Shown here in pieces: positions 1 to 11,356 of a DNA stretch of 64,000 bases (position 1 is its first letter; the number at the start of each line of letters is the position of its first letter). Origin of the DNA: Datnioides undecimradiatus (lineage: Eukaryota; Chordata; Actinopteri; Lobotiformes; Datnioididae); assembly GCA_008933995.1 (NCBI GenBank), contig WARS01001888.1, forward strand, positions 124,001-188,000, in the 5' to 3' direction. The notes under the pieces were generated by a model, which worked only from the letters and a program-made list of their open reading frames with translations, searched no databases and had not been told where the DNA came from. The translations under genes were made by a program, and so were the position numbers.

Positions 1-111
1 CAATAATATTGATTAGCATTCACTGATCACCGATAAATGGTGGTATGTGATTGATTATTGATCACTGAGATTTGTCTTTTTAACGTTTCTCCCCTTTTAA
101 CATGTTTGCAG

Positions 112-1044
112 CGATGATGGAGCGCCTGAACGCAGCAGAGAGGGAGCTGATGAGGGTCAAAGGTAAAAACGCATGTAAACAACATGTAAACAATAAACAA
201 ACACGTTAAACTGAAGCTGTGAGCTGACGTCACATGACTCTATTAGGGTTAAGACTGTTGATGCTGTGCGCTAATAAACAGTCAGACATTAACTATTAAA
301 CTGCTAATCAATGCTAATGAGGGTTAGCATCTGAGGCACAGCGGTGTTCGTTGTCATGTGACTCCGTCTGTAAAACTTGTGTTTAAATAAAGTTTTTTTT
401 CCCCCGGTTGTTCAATGATTTGTTTCTTTCTTTCGTGCAGAAACACCTAAAGTGGCATTCGCTGCCTCACTGGGAGGAAATGGCCTCGTGAAGACGACGA
501 CCGGAAACAAAGACCTCATCTACAAGGACGTCCTGACCAACGTGGGCGGGGCTTACAACTCTGAGACAGGTGAGGTGCAAACTGGGCTACTGGAAGATGT
601 GACAAAGAAAATGAAAATGGATGAATGTCAGTGTGAAGAGAAGAAGCAGCGAGATGATGTCATTAAAGAGCTCCAATCAGAGCTCAGACAAGGGAAAACC
701 AAGCTGAAGGTGTAAGACACCTATCGTCGTCATGGTAACAGCCTATCATCCTGCCCCCAGGTGTGTTCACGGCACCGATCCGCGGAGTCTACTACATCCG
801 CTTCACGGCCAACGCTCCCACCGACTTCCCCATGAGCGCCGTCCTCTACAAGAACGGCGTCCAGATCCAGCTGATCGCCCACGAGCAGATGTCCGGCGAG
901 GGCAGCGACACGGCGTCCAACGGCGCCGCCCTGCTGCTGGAGAAGGGTGACACGCTGAAGATGGTGCTGTGGCACAACACGCAGATCTGGGACAACAGCA
1001 ACCACCACAGCACGTTCAGTGGCTTCCTGCTGTTCCCGCTGTGA
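112..1044 (+). CDS. C1q-domain protein, left copy (5' end outside window)
   Basis: Three exons are readable: 112-162, 441-569 and 761-1044 (stop TGA 1042-1044), all with AG acceptors, GT donors and matching phases. The first encodes a short coiled-coil piece (MMERLNAAERELMRV). The other two encode a full C1q domain starting at PKVAFAASLGG and ending in the typical STFSGFLLFPL. Fish C1q-like proteins of this kind are secreted, trimerise through the globular domain, and act as pattern-recognition or cerebellin/adiponectin-like factors. The signal peptide and upstream coiled coil should lie left of base 1. No AATAAA follows before the exons of the second copy begin. The family call is firm; the exact orthologue is unknown. 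Confidence 0.85.
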
Positions 1045-1139
1045 GTTACTGCAGCAACCGAGCACAACTGCCTCTGATTGGCTCGCAGCCGCCTGAGAAA
1101 CAACTCAATACGACTGATTCAGATACAGAGAGTGCCGCG

Positions 1140-1450
1140 GCTCCTCCTTCTCACTACCTGCTACTCCTTCAACCTGCTCCTCCCGTCCTACCCACACACC
1201 TCCTCCTCACTCCTTCGTGCTCCTCTTCTCCATATTACTTTACATCTCCTCCTTCTCCTCCTCCACACTCCTGCTCCATGCTCCTCCTTCTTCATACTAC
1301 TTCTTACTCCATACTCCTCCTACATTGAGCTCCACCTCCTCCTTCACACTCCATACTACTTCTCCTCCTCACTCCTCCTCCATACTACCTTCTACCACAT
1401 GCTCCTCCTCACTCCTCCTCCCTGACCCGCTGCTCCCTCCTCCTCCCTGA
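1140..1450 (+). repeat. CTCCTC pyrimidine-rich tract
   Basis: About 300 bases of degenerate CTCCT/ACTCCT repeats between the two C1q modules. It lies where a signal-peptide exon of the second module would be expected. Long open frames here (Leu/Ser/Pro only) are composition artefacts. Confidence 0.8.
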
Positions 1451-1495
1451 TCTCAGCAGCTGCTGGAGTCCAACCGCTGTCCGTTTGTGTTTCAG

Positions 1496-2855
1496 GGTGG
1501 ATGAGCCTCCGACGGAGATCGACGAGCTGAAGCAGCTTCAGGATTCGCTGAAGCAGCTTCAGGCAGAGAACCAGGGTGAGCTCCATCGATCATCTCAGCG
1601 CTGAGGAGGAGCAGCATCGTTTGTTTACACGCTTTGTTCAGATGTTGGCGGCCGCGTTCTCAGGGCGATTTGTGTGAAAGTGTCTAAACTCATTTAAATA
1701 AAGATAGAAATAAACTAATAATAAACAAACAAATTAACAACAACAACAACAACAATCTGGTCGAAGATGTGAATTAAATGTGGGTTCACGCCACATCACT
1801 TTCAGTTCCACAGGAAGTCACATGACTGACACGCTGGGAGTCATCAGCTGACTGTGGTTTGTTGTCCTCAGGTGTGAAAGAGCGACTGGAGGCCACGGAG
1901 TGGGAGCTGAAGACGCTGAGAGGTCAGTTTGGTTCGACCCTGCAGCTTTGACGGAGACTAAACGGCTAATCTGGATTTTAATCTTTGCTAAAATCTAAAC
2001 AGGGCTGCGCTGAGGCCCAAAACAAGCGCTCCCCTTCCTTTAAACGCACCAGTGGAGGCGGAGCTCCGTCCTGATCCATCGGGTTTTAGTTAAACCTGGG
2101 ATTATTTCTCATTAACACTAAACCTGTTCGCAGAGGTCACAGCTGTCGCTGACGCTTTCCTGTTTTCCCCGCAGACGTGCCAAAGGTGGCATTCGCCGTT
2201 TCCCTCGGAGGCAACGGGCTGCAGAAGACAGCTGCGGGAAGCAAAACTCTGATCTACAAAGACGTCCTGACCAACATCGGACAGGCGTACAACTCTGAGA
2301 CAGGTCAGTGAACGCAACACAAACGCACCGTCAAGCTGCAGCTGTACTGTGGATCACACAGAGTTAAACATAGAAGCAGAAGATATAGAACAGAGCAACA
2401 AACAGAAGAGACTGTATCAGATTAGACGTATTTGCCAGAGTAAGTTAATCTGGTTTTATGGTAATAAGGTTAGTGAAGGAGTGTGTTTTGAACTGCAGCC
2501 TCTGTGCTTCAGTTGTTTTGTCCCCTCTCGCCTGCTGTACCTCACTGTTTCATCAACCCTTCCTCCTCCAGGTGTGTTCACTGCACCTGTCAGTGGCGTC
2601 TATTACATCCGCTTCACGGCCAACGCTCCCACCGACTTCCCCATGAGTGCCGTCCTCTACAAGAACGGCGCCCAGATCCAGCTGATCGCCCACGAGCAGA
2701 CATCCGGCGAGGGCAGCGACACGGCGTCCAACGGCGCCGCCCTGCAACTGGAGAAGGGTGACACACTCTCCCTGCAGCTGTGGCACAACACGCAGATCTG
2801 GGACAACAGCAACCACCACAGCACGTTCAGTGGCTTCCTGCTGTTCCCGCTGTGA
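1496..2855 (+). CDS. C1q-domain protein, right copy
   Basis: Four exons in phase: 1496-1575 (coiled coil, IDELKQLQDSLKQLQAENQ), 1872-1922 (KERLEATEWELKTL), 2175-2303 and 2572-2855 (C1q domain, stop 2853-2855). The last three exons have exactly the lengths of the left copy (51, 129 and 284 nt), so this is a tandem duplication. The first exon seen starts with one base that completes a codon, so an upstream exon is required. None with a signal peptide is visible between 1045 and 1495, which is CT-rich. Either that exon is cryptic, or this module is spliced to the upstream first exon of the left copy as an alternative 3' end. An AATAAA signal follows at 2941. Confidence 0.85.
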
Positions 2856-2940
2856 GCGACCTGTCGCCAGACCTCTGACATCATCATCTGAGGTGGAGGA
2901 CGCCATCATCACCTCCATCATGTCAACGATCTGCACATTC

Positions 2941-2946
2941 AATAAA
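2941..2946 (+). terminator. polyadenylation signal of the C1q locus
   Basis: AATAAA 86 bases after the second C1q stop codon. It is the only good signal downstream of a stop in this locus. Confidence 0.7.
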
Positions 2947-2955
2947 GTTTGACTG

Positions 2956-4346
2956 ATTCAAATCCTCGTTGTGAAGCTTTGAAGCTCAAATAAAAGCAGA
3001 CTCTTCACAGCCGCGTCATTAGATCAAACATCAGAGCAGCTGAGACGATCCTCTGTCACACGCCCACTCCCTCTCTTCTTCTGTGGTGGCTGGCAGACCA
3101 GCTTCCAGCTGCAGTAAACTGACTGACTCACTGTGCGAGCCACACACATCAGTGACCTTAGAAGTGTGTATATTTATAAAATGAGGCAGATGTGTGACCG
3201 GAGCTGCAGCATCGTCAGTTTCTCGATTAATAGATTGTTTGAGTTGTGAAATTACAGAGAAATCTGTTTGTGATTTCCTCAAAATGTTAAATCTAAACCA
3301 AACATTCAGCTCATCACTGAACAACGATCTGCGGCGCAGAGTCATGTTTCTGCTTCACAGTGTGACACATCTGATAACCGTCGCAGGTGCTGACGGTGTC
3401 TGACGTGTTTTCCTGGAAACGTGAGTTTTAAAGCACAGACATGAATAAAGGAATATGATATAACCTGCTGGGAAATGGAGAAGGTTAAAAAATAAGGACT
3501 TTATGTAAGTGTTACAAAACATTTCCCCCAGAACAAAAAGCCTTTTTAATCCTCATAAAAACAGCAGAACAATAAAAACGTCCGACAGCGAATGAGAACC
3601 AATGCACAATCCCTCCGAAGCCAATTCACACCGCTGATCCAAAAACCCAGAAACCAGATAATCTGAAGCCTCTTCAGCCGCAGGAAGAGCGACAAAGCCT
3701 CATTTGTTGCTTTTAGCTGTTACTCAAGTTTAAACTCATAATCTCATTTTCTGGGTCATTAATGACGTCACAGAGGCGGCGGGTCGCCTGCGGGGGGAGC
3801 CAGAGATCCATACCGAGGTCGTCTGGAGCCAGGCGTGAGCCACGCGACAACTTCCTGTTTCAGCATAAACCAGATAAGACTGTTCAGGTGTTTGAACTCC
3901 AGTAAATAATACTCGATCACAGGCTGTGCAGACGACCTGATCAACCTGATCAGAACCATCAGCAAAGCATTGACAGCCAATTAGCAATCAACTGCCTCCT
4001 TCAAGGTCACTGCCCCAAACATCACCATGGAAACCATCAACCATCAGGTACGATCTGCTGCTCCGATCTCGAAACACATCAAAGGAAACAAGTGTTCCTG
4101 AACGCAGCACCGGCCTCAGCTCTGAGTCAGTACGCTTTGGTTTGTCACATGATCACCATCAGAACTGGAGTTACAGGAAGTCATGTGACCTCCTGCAGGT
4201 GTCCCATGGTCAGCAGGGAGCTGAACGCTCAGTGAGAGCGTGGGGTGGCTCCACCATCAGGGAATTGTGGGTAATGAGCTGAAACAGCAGGTGGCGTCTG
4301 CAGGTGAATCAGAGGGAGAGGAGACAGGAGGAGGAGCCTGACTCAC
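2956..4346. other. no gene recognised between the C1q locus and the last visible slc4a7 exon
   Basis: I looked on the minus strand for the next slc4a7 membrane exons (the family's LSYLSLR, VATDASSLVCY and FTEEAF stretches) and saw none. No splice-bounded conserved frame was found on either strand. Confidence 0.6.
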
Positions 4347-7165
4347 CTGCAGAACTTGAAGAGGATCTTCTCAAAGACCAGAACTGGACCGGTGCTGCCC
4401 AGGATGGTGAGAGGCTGACCGGCGAACAGAGAGTAGGCCACGCCCGTCAGAGATGCCCCGAACAGAGACTCTATGGCACTCTACCAGAGAGAGAGGGGGT
4501 TGGTGAAGGTCGCACCTGTGAGGACATGTCTGCTCATCATCGCTCGGGTTCTTACTATGTTTCCTTTGGTAGCTTCTCCCAGGAGACCGCCAAACGTGAT
4601 GACAGGTGACATGCAGGCGCAGTACAGGAAGAGGACGGACGCCAAACACTGCAGGCTGAGGGCGTCTCTGATGTCACTCCACAGGAAGGGAGCCTTCCTC
4701 CGGACGTCATTCACCAAACCGCCAAAGATCCTGACGGTCAGAGGAGAGAGCGTGATAAAACATGAGACGCCGTGCGCAGGAAGCTGTGATGTAACACTCA
4801 CGTGGCAGATTTGGAGGCCTGTGATTGGCTGCTTGGAGGGTAAACATTCATTATTGACGGACTGACAGACCTCAACGATCAATTGTTAATCAACCATGTA
4901 CGGACTGACCTCCCGGTCTGCTGCAGCTCCGGCCCTGTGTGATGCTCTGCCTCCTTGCCTGTGTCACCGCTGTGGGCGGAGCCGTTAGGGACGGACGCCA
5001 TCTTCCTCTTCTCCTGCAGAGGAGCAGATGAAGACAAAGAGCTGAATGATCTGACCCCACGCCAGCCCGAGGCCTCCTGATGGCGAGCTCACCTGAGACG
5101 GGACGCTCTTCGGGGGTTCGATGCGGATGCTGGGGTCCCATTCGCCGGGAGGAAGCACAGTCACCTGATCAAGAAACTCATCAATCCCCGACAGCAGGTC
5201 GTTCCTGTCCTTCGCCTTGTAGGCAACATCGTGGAAGATCTAACAGAGAGAAGGCAGAGCCTGTCAGAGGACGAGTCTGAGTGGGCGGAGCTGCAGCTCA
5301 CCTGTCACCTGTCGCCTGTTCCACACTACTGTGTATGGGAGATACGCGCTGAATCAGCTTTTTGTCAGTTTTTATATGGAATCCTGGAGAAACACTGAAA
5401 CTAACTTTAATTAATGAGGCGCCACTAAAATCATCTTCTGCAGGAATTCAGACATTACCCAGAGCTGGCTCTGAGTTGGCTGCAGCAGAGATGAGGAGCA
5501 GCTGCAGACGTGTGATCACCTCAGTGACATCACTCGACTCACCTGTGGACACTCTACACCTGGACACAAACGCTGATGCAGCAACATGTTTGTTAATTTA
5601 AACTAATATAATTACTTATAACTAACTAATAAGTAATACACTACTCACAATAAGTTAGGGATATTGTTATTTACATGAGTGCTTTTCCTATTTGGTCTGA
5701 ATTTTAATGAAATAAGTAAAGGTCCCTTTGATATTACTAATAATGAATGAGAAGAAACACCATTTTCATTAGTTTAATATTTATTACCCCCAAAATTTAG
5801 ACAATAACAAGGATAGCCCCAAATAACAAAAACTGACAATGTCAGTAGCGGGTGTTTCCACCATTTGCCGCAATGACAGCTTGACAGCGACGTCTCATGC
5901 TCCTCACTAGCCTCATGATGTTGTTCTGAGGCAATGCGTTCCATTCTTCCACAAGTGCTACACGCAGTTCTGCCAGGTCCCGTGGGGGTGGGGTACGATC
6001 ATCCAGTCTCTGCTTCAGCTGGTCCCAGACGTGCTCTATGGGGTTCAGGTCAGGGGACATTGCTGGCCATACCATATGAGGCACTCCGACTTCCTGAAGT
6101 CGAGCTGTGACAATTCTGGCACGATGTGGTGGAGCATTATCATCCATGAACAGAAAGTTGGGGGTGTGCTGGTGGAATTGGGGGATGATGATGGGTTCTA
6201 TGATGTCTCTGAGGTAAGAACGTGCAGTGACTGAGCCATCTACAATAACCAAATCTGTTTTGCGCTGACTGGTGATGCCTGCCCAGACTGTTGCACCTCC
6301 TCCACCAAAGCGAACCCTGGGGACCATGTTGACCTCAGCGTATCGCTCACCTCGCCTTCTCCAGCAACGTTGACGACAATCATTTCTGTGCAAGGTGACC
6401 CGACACTCATCAGTGAACAGGACGGTAGACCACTGCTGCATTGTCCAGGTCACATGGTCTTGTGCCCACTGCAAACGTTCACGGCGGTGTCTTGGTGTCA
6501 GTGGAGTCACCTGCAACGGTCGTCTGGCACTCAAGCCAGTGACGTTGTGTGTTCATGGCTGTTTGAATGATGAACTTGGAATGACTTACTGACAATACCA
6601 GCTTTTTATACCCACAGAATGTTGAAATTGATGCCACATTGAAAAGGGTTGTCTTTTTTTGGTATTGGCCCCAATATGTAAGGCACACTGTACACAGTGA
6701 GACCATTACGTGGAAAACACAAAATGAGGTGTGTCTATCACCCCAATACAATTGCCTCCCTATCCCAAAAATCTCTGAAGTGAAACAAACACCGTATGTA
6801 TGACATCCACTGAGTCTCTCACAATATCCCTAACTTATTGTGAGTAGTGTAATTATAACTAATATGATCGAAAGCTCCAGCTCAGCTACTAAAAGGCTCG
6901 TTGAGTTAAGAATATAAATATAAACATAAACATAAATACGTATATGAAATGATTCAAACAGCTCCATGCGACCGCTCTCAGAGTTATAACCTGCTCCACC
7001 AGGAGGCGCAACACCTCAGCATACACACAGTCGCCATGTTTAACCTGTGGCCCTGAACGCATCATCGCCTCACCTCGTCTGTCATCAGCGTGGCCATGGA
7101 GCGTCCGATCTCGTGGTACTGTGGACCTTTTCCAAACGGGCCGAGCAGCAGGAAGAGAAACCTGC

Positions 7166-7209
<44 letters not shown>

Positions 7210-10200
7210 AGATGTAAGGACCTTAAACTCCATGTTCTCTGCAGTTGCCATATTGTGTGTGAGCATGTGTGTGTGGTTCACCTGGTGGGTACTGGGACCT
7301 CCGTGAGGCCGGTCAGCAGTATGGCGGGGGCGAGGCGGACGAAGGCGACGATCGGCCGCTCCAGGAAGTCGACCTCACCCACCAGGACGTTGGAGGCCTC
7401 GGCACCGGGAGGGATCTTCTTCATGAAGTTCATGTCCACCTGAAAAGCACACACACACAGGCTCATACTGAGGGTGTCATGAACAGGGCGGTCTGCAGGG
7501 GGCGCCCGTTGCTCAGTCACACAGCTCAGGTGAGCGGTGGGTCTCAGGTAACAGCAGCAGGTGTGATGTCAGAGCGTCAGCGCATGACCAGACGCTGCTT
7601 CACAGGTGGAAAACACCTCCAGAGAAGACGAAGAGCAGGAGCTTCAGAGAGCAGCCAAACACAGCCAACACAACTGAACACAACCAAACAATAACAAACA
7701 ACCAACAACAACAACCAAACAACAGCTAAACAACAACAGCAGCCAAACAACAACTAAACAACCAAACAACAACAATCAAACAACAACCAAACATGGAGGA
7801 AGGGCTTCAACTTTAATTAGTTAATTGAGCCTTAAATTGATTTCAACACATTCAGCTTCCTGTTACCTGATCAAAGGGAAGCTACACACCTTGTTTATTT
7901 AGTAAACAGATGATGAGATGTTTAAAACAGGGACTTACATCTGTGTCTCTGCTGCAACAATCAATTAATCAACTTATCAATAAAGTTTCAATAATCAGAT
8001 TTTAATTCAAGTCACGTTGACAGTCAACAGTCAATTCTTCACCAAACACTGAAACAACAACCAACAACAGAGTCCAAACACAGAGCAACACATCGCATCA
8101 CCACGGTGAGCCCAAACACTGGCCACTGATTGGTCAACCAGGCGATCCGGTGACAGGTGAGCAGACTTACAGTGGGCTTTCTGCCAGCCGACGGCGGCAA
8201 ACACACGCAGTCGCAGTCCTGCTGGGAAACAAACGCATCATCCTCCAGAACACAAACACAGCTCCTGATTGGCTTCTGCAGGCCAATCACAAACCAGGAC
8301 TCAACGTCATGTGACCGAGAGCAGCATGACTATTGGATGTTTATGCCATGATGAGTTTGCTGTTATGTCTGATTCACACAGTGAACCTGCCTTCACTCTT
8401 CCTGAACTTTGACCCTGAGGCGCACGTTGATAACATCACAGCAGTGACAGGAAGCAGAAGTTTAAAGAGAAACAAGGCAAGAAGATTTAAAGAGTGTGAA
8501 TTCACAGATACTCAGCTCCGAAATCCACAAAGTTCACACATTAACCATCACTCTGAACAACGAACAAACAAACCAACAAACAAACACTCGGGTGAAAGCC
8601 TTGACACCCATTTGTTTCTGTAATTTACGCAGTCGTCGTCTCTGAACTCACACGTTCTGATCAGACAGTGAACGTGACGCGAGCGCCGCCGTCTCCTTCA
8701 GACAGAAACACCATAAACCCTGAGACCTGGACCAGCGTCACACCTTGGAACGAGGTTACAGCGCCATCAGACAGTTGACCGGTTCAGAGACTGAGGTTAA
8801 CTAACTTCTATAAATGATTGATCTGCTGATTGGCTCTTTGATTAATCGCTCTGTGTATTAAATGTCAGAGGGTAAAACAGGACAGAGACTCTGAGCTGCA
8901 GACGTCATCAGTTTCACAGATGAAGCTGCTCAATGATCAATGATTCATGAAATCGATTAATTAGAGTTAAATCAGACTCTGGGCAACGTGTTTCTACACT
9001 TCAGGACACAACTGACAACCCTGATTCAGCAGGAGGAGGAGCAGCAGGAGCAGCAGGAGCAGGAGGAGGAGGAGGAGCAGCAGGAGGAGGAGGAGGAGCA
9101 GCAGGAGCAGCAGGAGCAGGAGGAAGATCAGGAGCAGCAGGAGGAAGAGCAGGAGCAGCAGGAGGAGCAGGAGGAGGAGGAGGAGGAGGAAGAGCAGGAG
9201 CAGCAGGAGCAGCAGGAGGAGCAGGAGGAGGAAGAGCAGGAGCAGCAGGAGGAGCAGGAGGAAGAGCAGGAGCAGCAGGAGGAGGAAGAGCAGGAGCAGC
9301 AGGAGCAGCAGGAGGAGGAAGAGCAGGAGCAGCAGGAGGAGCAGCAGCATGAGCAGGAGGAGCAGGAGCAGGAGGAGCAGCAGGGTCTACCTTGCTGAAG
9401 TCCACGGTGCTGTTCTCCCGGCTGCCACCGTTGCCCCCGTTGCTGCGACTCTCGCTGTTCTTGCTGTTGTCGAGGTTTCCAGGAGCCGAGTGAGGCGACG
9501 CCAGCAGACCTGCGGGGAAGAGATCACATGATCAGCTCACACACTGGGGGGGGGGACAAACCAACAGAGTCGACAGGAGAGGACTTCCTGTTTGTTGTTC
9601 TCGGCTCCAAACCACAGCTGACTGTTCTCCAGTGAACAACAACACAACCACAAACAGTCGGTGCATAAAGCCATTTAGTTTTCCTATCAGCAGGCAGGCG
9701 GCGTGAAGCGGCGCCGACTCCAATCACACCTGGAGTACGTCAGGGCTCCTGGTGTCTGATGCTTCAGGATCCTGTTCCCAGACGTCAGGGTTTAGGAGAT
9801 CTGCAACCACAAACTGCAGCAGAGCAACAGATCAAGGCTCTGCTTCTGCTTCTAATAACAACTTGTCCATGCACACAAAGGTTAATCATGGAGTTCCACA
9901 GGGTTCTGTGCTTGGACCATTGTTGTTCTCCCTATACATGCTTTCCCTAGGCAACATTATTAGGAAACACAGCATAAACTCCACTGCTACGCAGACAATA
10001 CATAGCTATATTTATCTGTGAAGCCGGAAGAAACAGATCAATTAGTCAGACTTCAGACATGTCTGACAGACATTAAGGCCTGGATGACTTATAATTTTCT
10101 GCTTCTGAATACAGACAAAACTGAGGTGATTTTGTTTGGGCCTAAACACCTCAGAGAGAGGTTATCTGACCTCACAGTCACTTTGGATGGTGTTACCCTG

Positions 10201-11321
10201 GCCTCCAGTTCTACCGTGAGGAACCTGGGAGTCATATTTGACCAGGATATGTCCTATCAGCCCCATATTAGGCAGGTCACTGGGACTGCCTTCTTTCACT
10301 TGTGCAACATAGCTAAGATTAGGATTATCCTGTCCAAAAGTGACACCAAAAAGCTAGTCCATGCATTTGTTACCTCAAGGCTGGACTATTGTAATTCCTT
10401 GTTGTCAGGTTGTCCGACCAGCTCACTGTGAGGCCTCCAGCTGATCCAAAATGCTGCTGCGAGGGTTCTGATGGGAATTAGCAAGAGAGATCATATTTCT
10501 CCAGTTTTAGCTTCTCTTCATTGGCTCCCTGTAAAGTCCAGAACAGATTTTAAAGTCCTTCTTCTTACCTACAAGGCCCTTAATGGCCAAGCTCCATTGT
10601 ACCTCAATGAGATGCTAACTCCTTATTAACCCAACAGATCACTTCGCTCCCAGAGTGCAGGTTTGCTTGTGGTTCCCAAAGTTTCCAAAAGTAGAATGGG
10701 AGGCCGAGCCTTTAGCTATCAGGCTCCTCTCCTGTGGAACCAGCTGCCAGTCTGGGTCCGAGAGGCAGACACCCTCTCTACTTTTAAAGTAAAACTTAAA
10801 ACCTTCTTGTTCGACAAAGCTCACAGCTAGCTCTAGTTACCATCTGAACTACACCCATAGTCTAAACTACCCCTCCATGCCATCCCCTTAGTTATGCTAC
10901 TATAGGCCGAGGCTGCTGGGGGACATCCCATGATCGTCTCCACACTCCTCCTCAAACTCATTTTAACCATCACAGATTAACCATTAACTCTGTGTCCTCT
11001 CTCCCTTAGCGCTGTGCTTGTTTCTCTCAGGATCTGTCCAAGGTTTCTGCCTGTTAAAGGAAGTTTTTCCTTGCCTCTGTCTCCAAGTGCTTGCTCATGG
11101 TGGAGCTGTTGGGTGTAATTAACAGTAATGAGTGTGGTCTAGACCTGCTCTGTTTGTAAAGAGCCCTGAGATGACTTTGGTTGTGAATTGGCGCTATATA
11201 AATAACATTGAATTGAATTGAACATGATCTCCAAGTTTGCTCCGTCCTACAGTTCCACCCAACGAGCCGACACCAGCCCCTGCTGCACGGACGGCTTCAG
11301 CTGAGGCTTTGCGCACACACG

Positions 11322-11356
<35 letters not shown>

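Noticed and set aside
3768-3987. Hydrophobic minus-strand frames tested as the next slc4a7 exon
   Set aside because: No match to the conserved SLC4 membrane blocks and no phase-compatible acceptor.
8988-9405. Poly-Gln/Glu frame (plus) and poly-Leu or Pro/Ala frames (minus)
   Set aside because: Produced by the GGA/GCA triplet tract in an slc4a7 intron.
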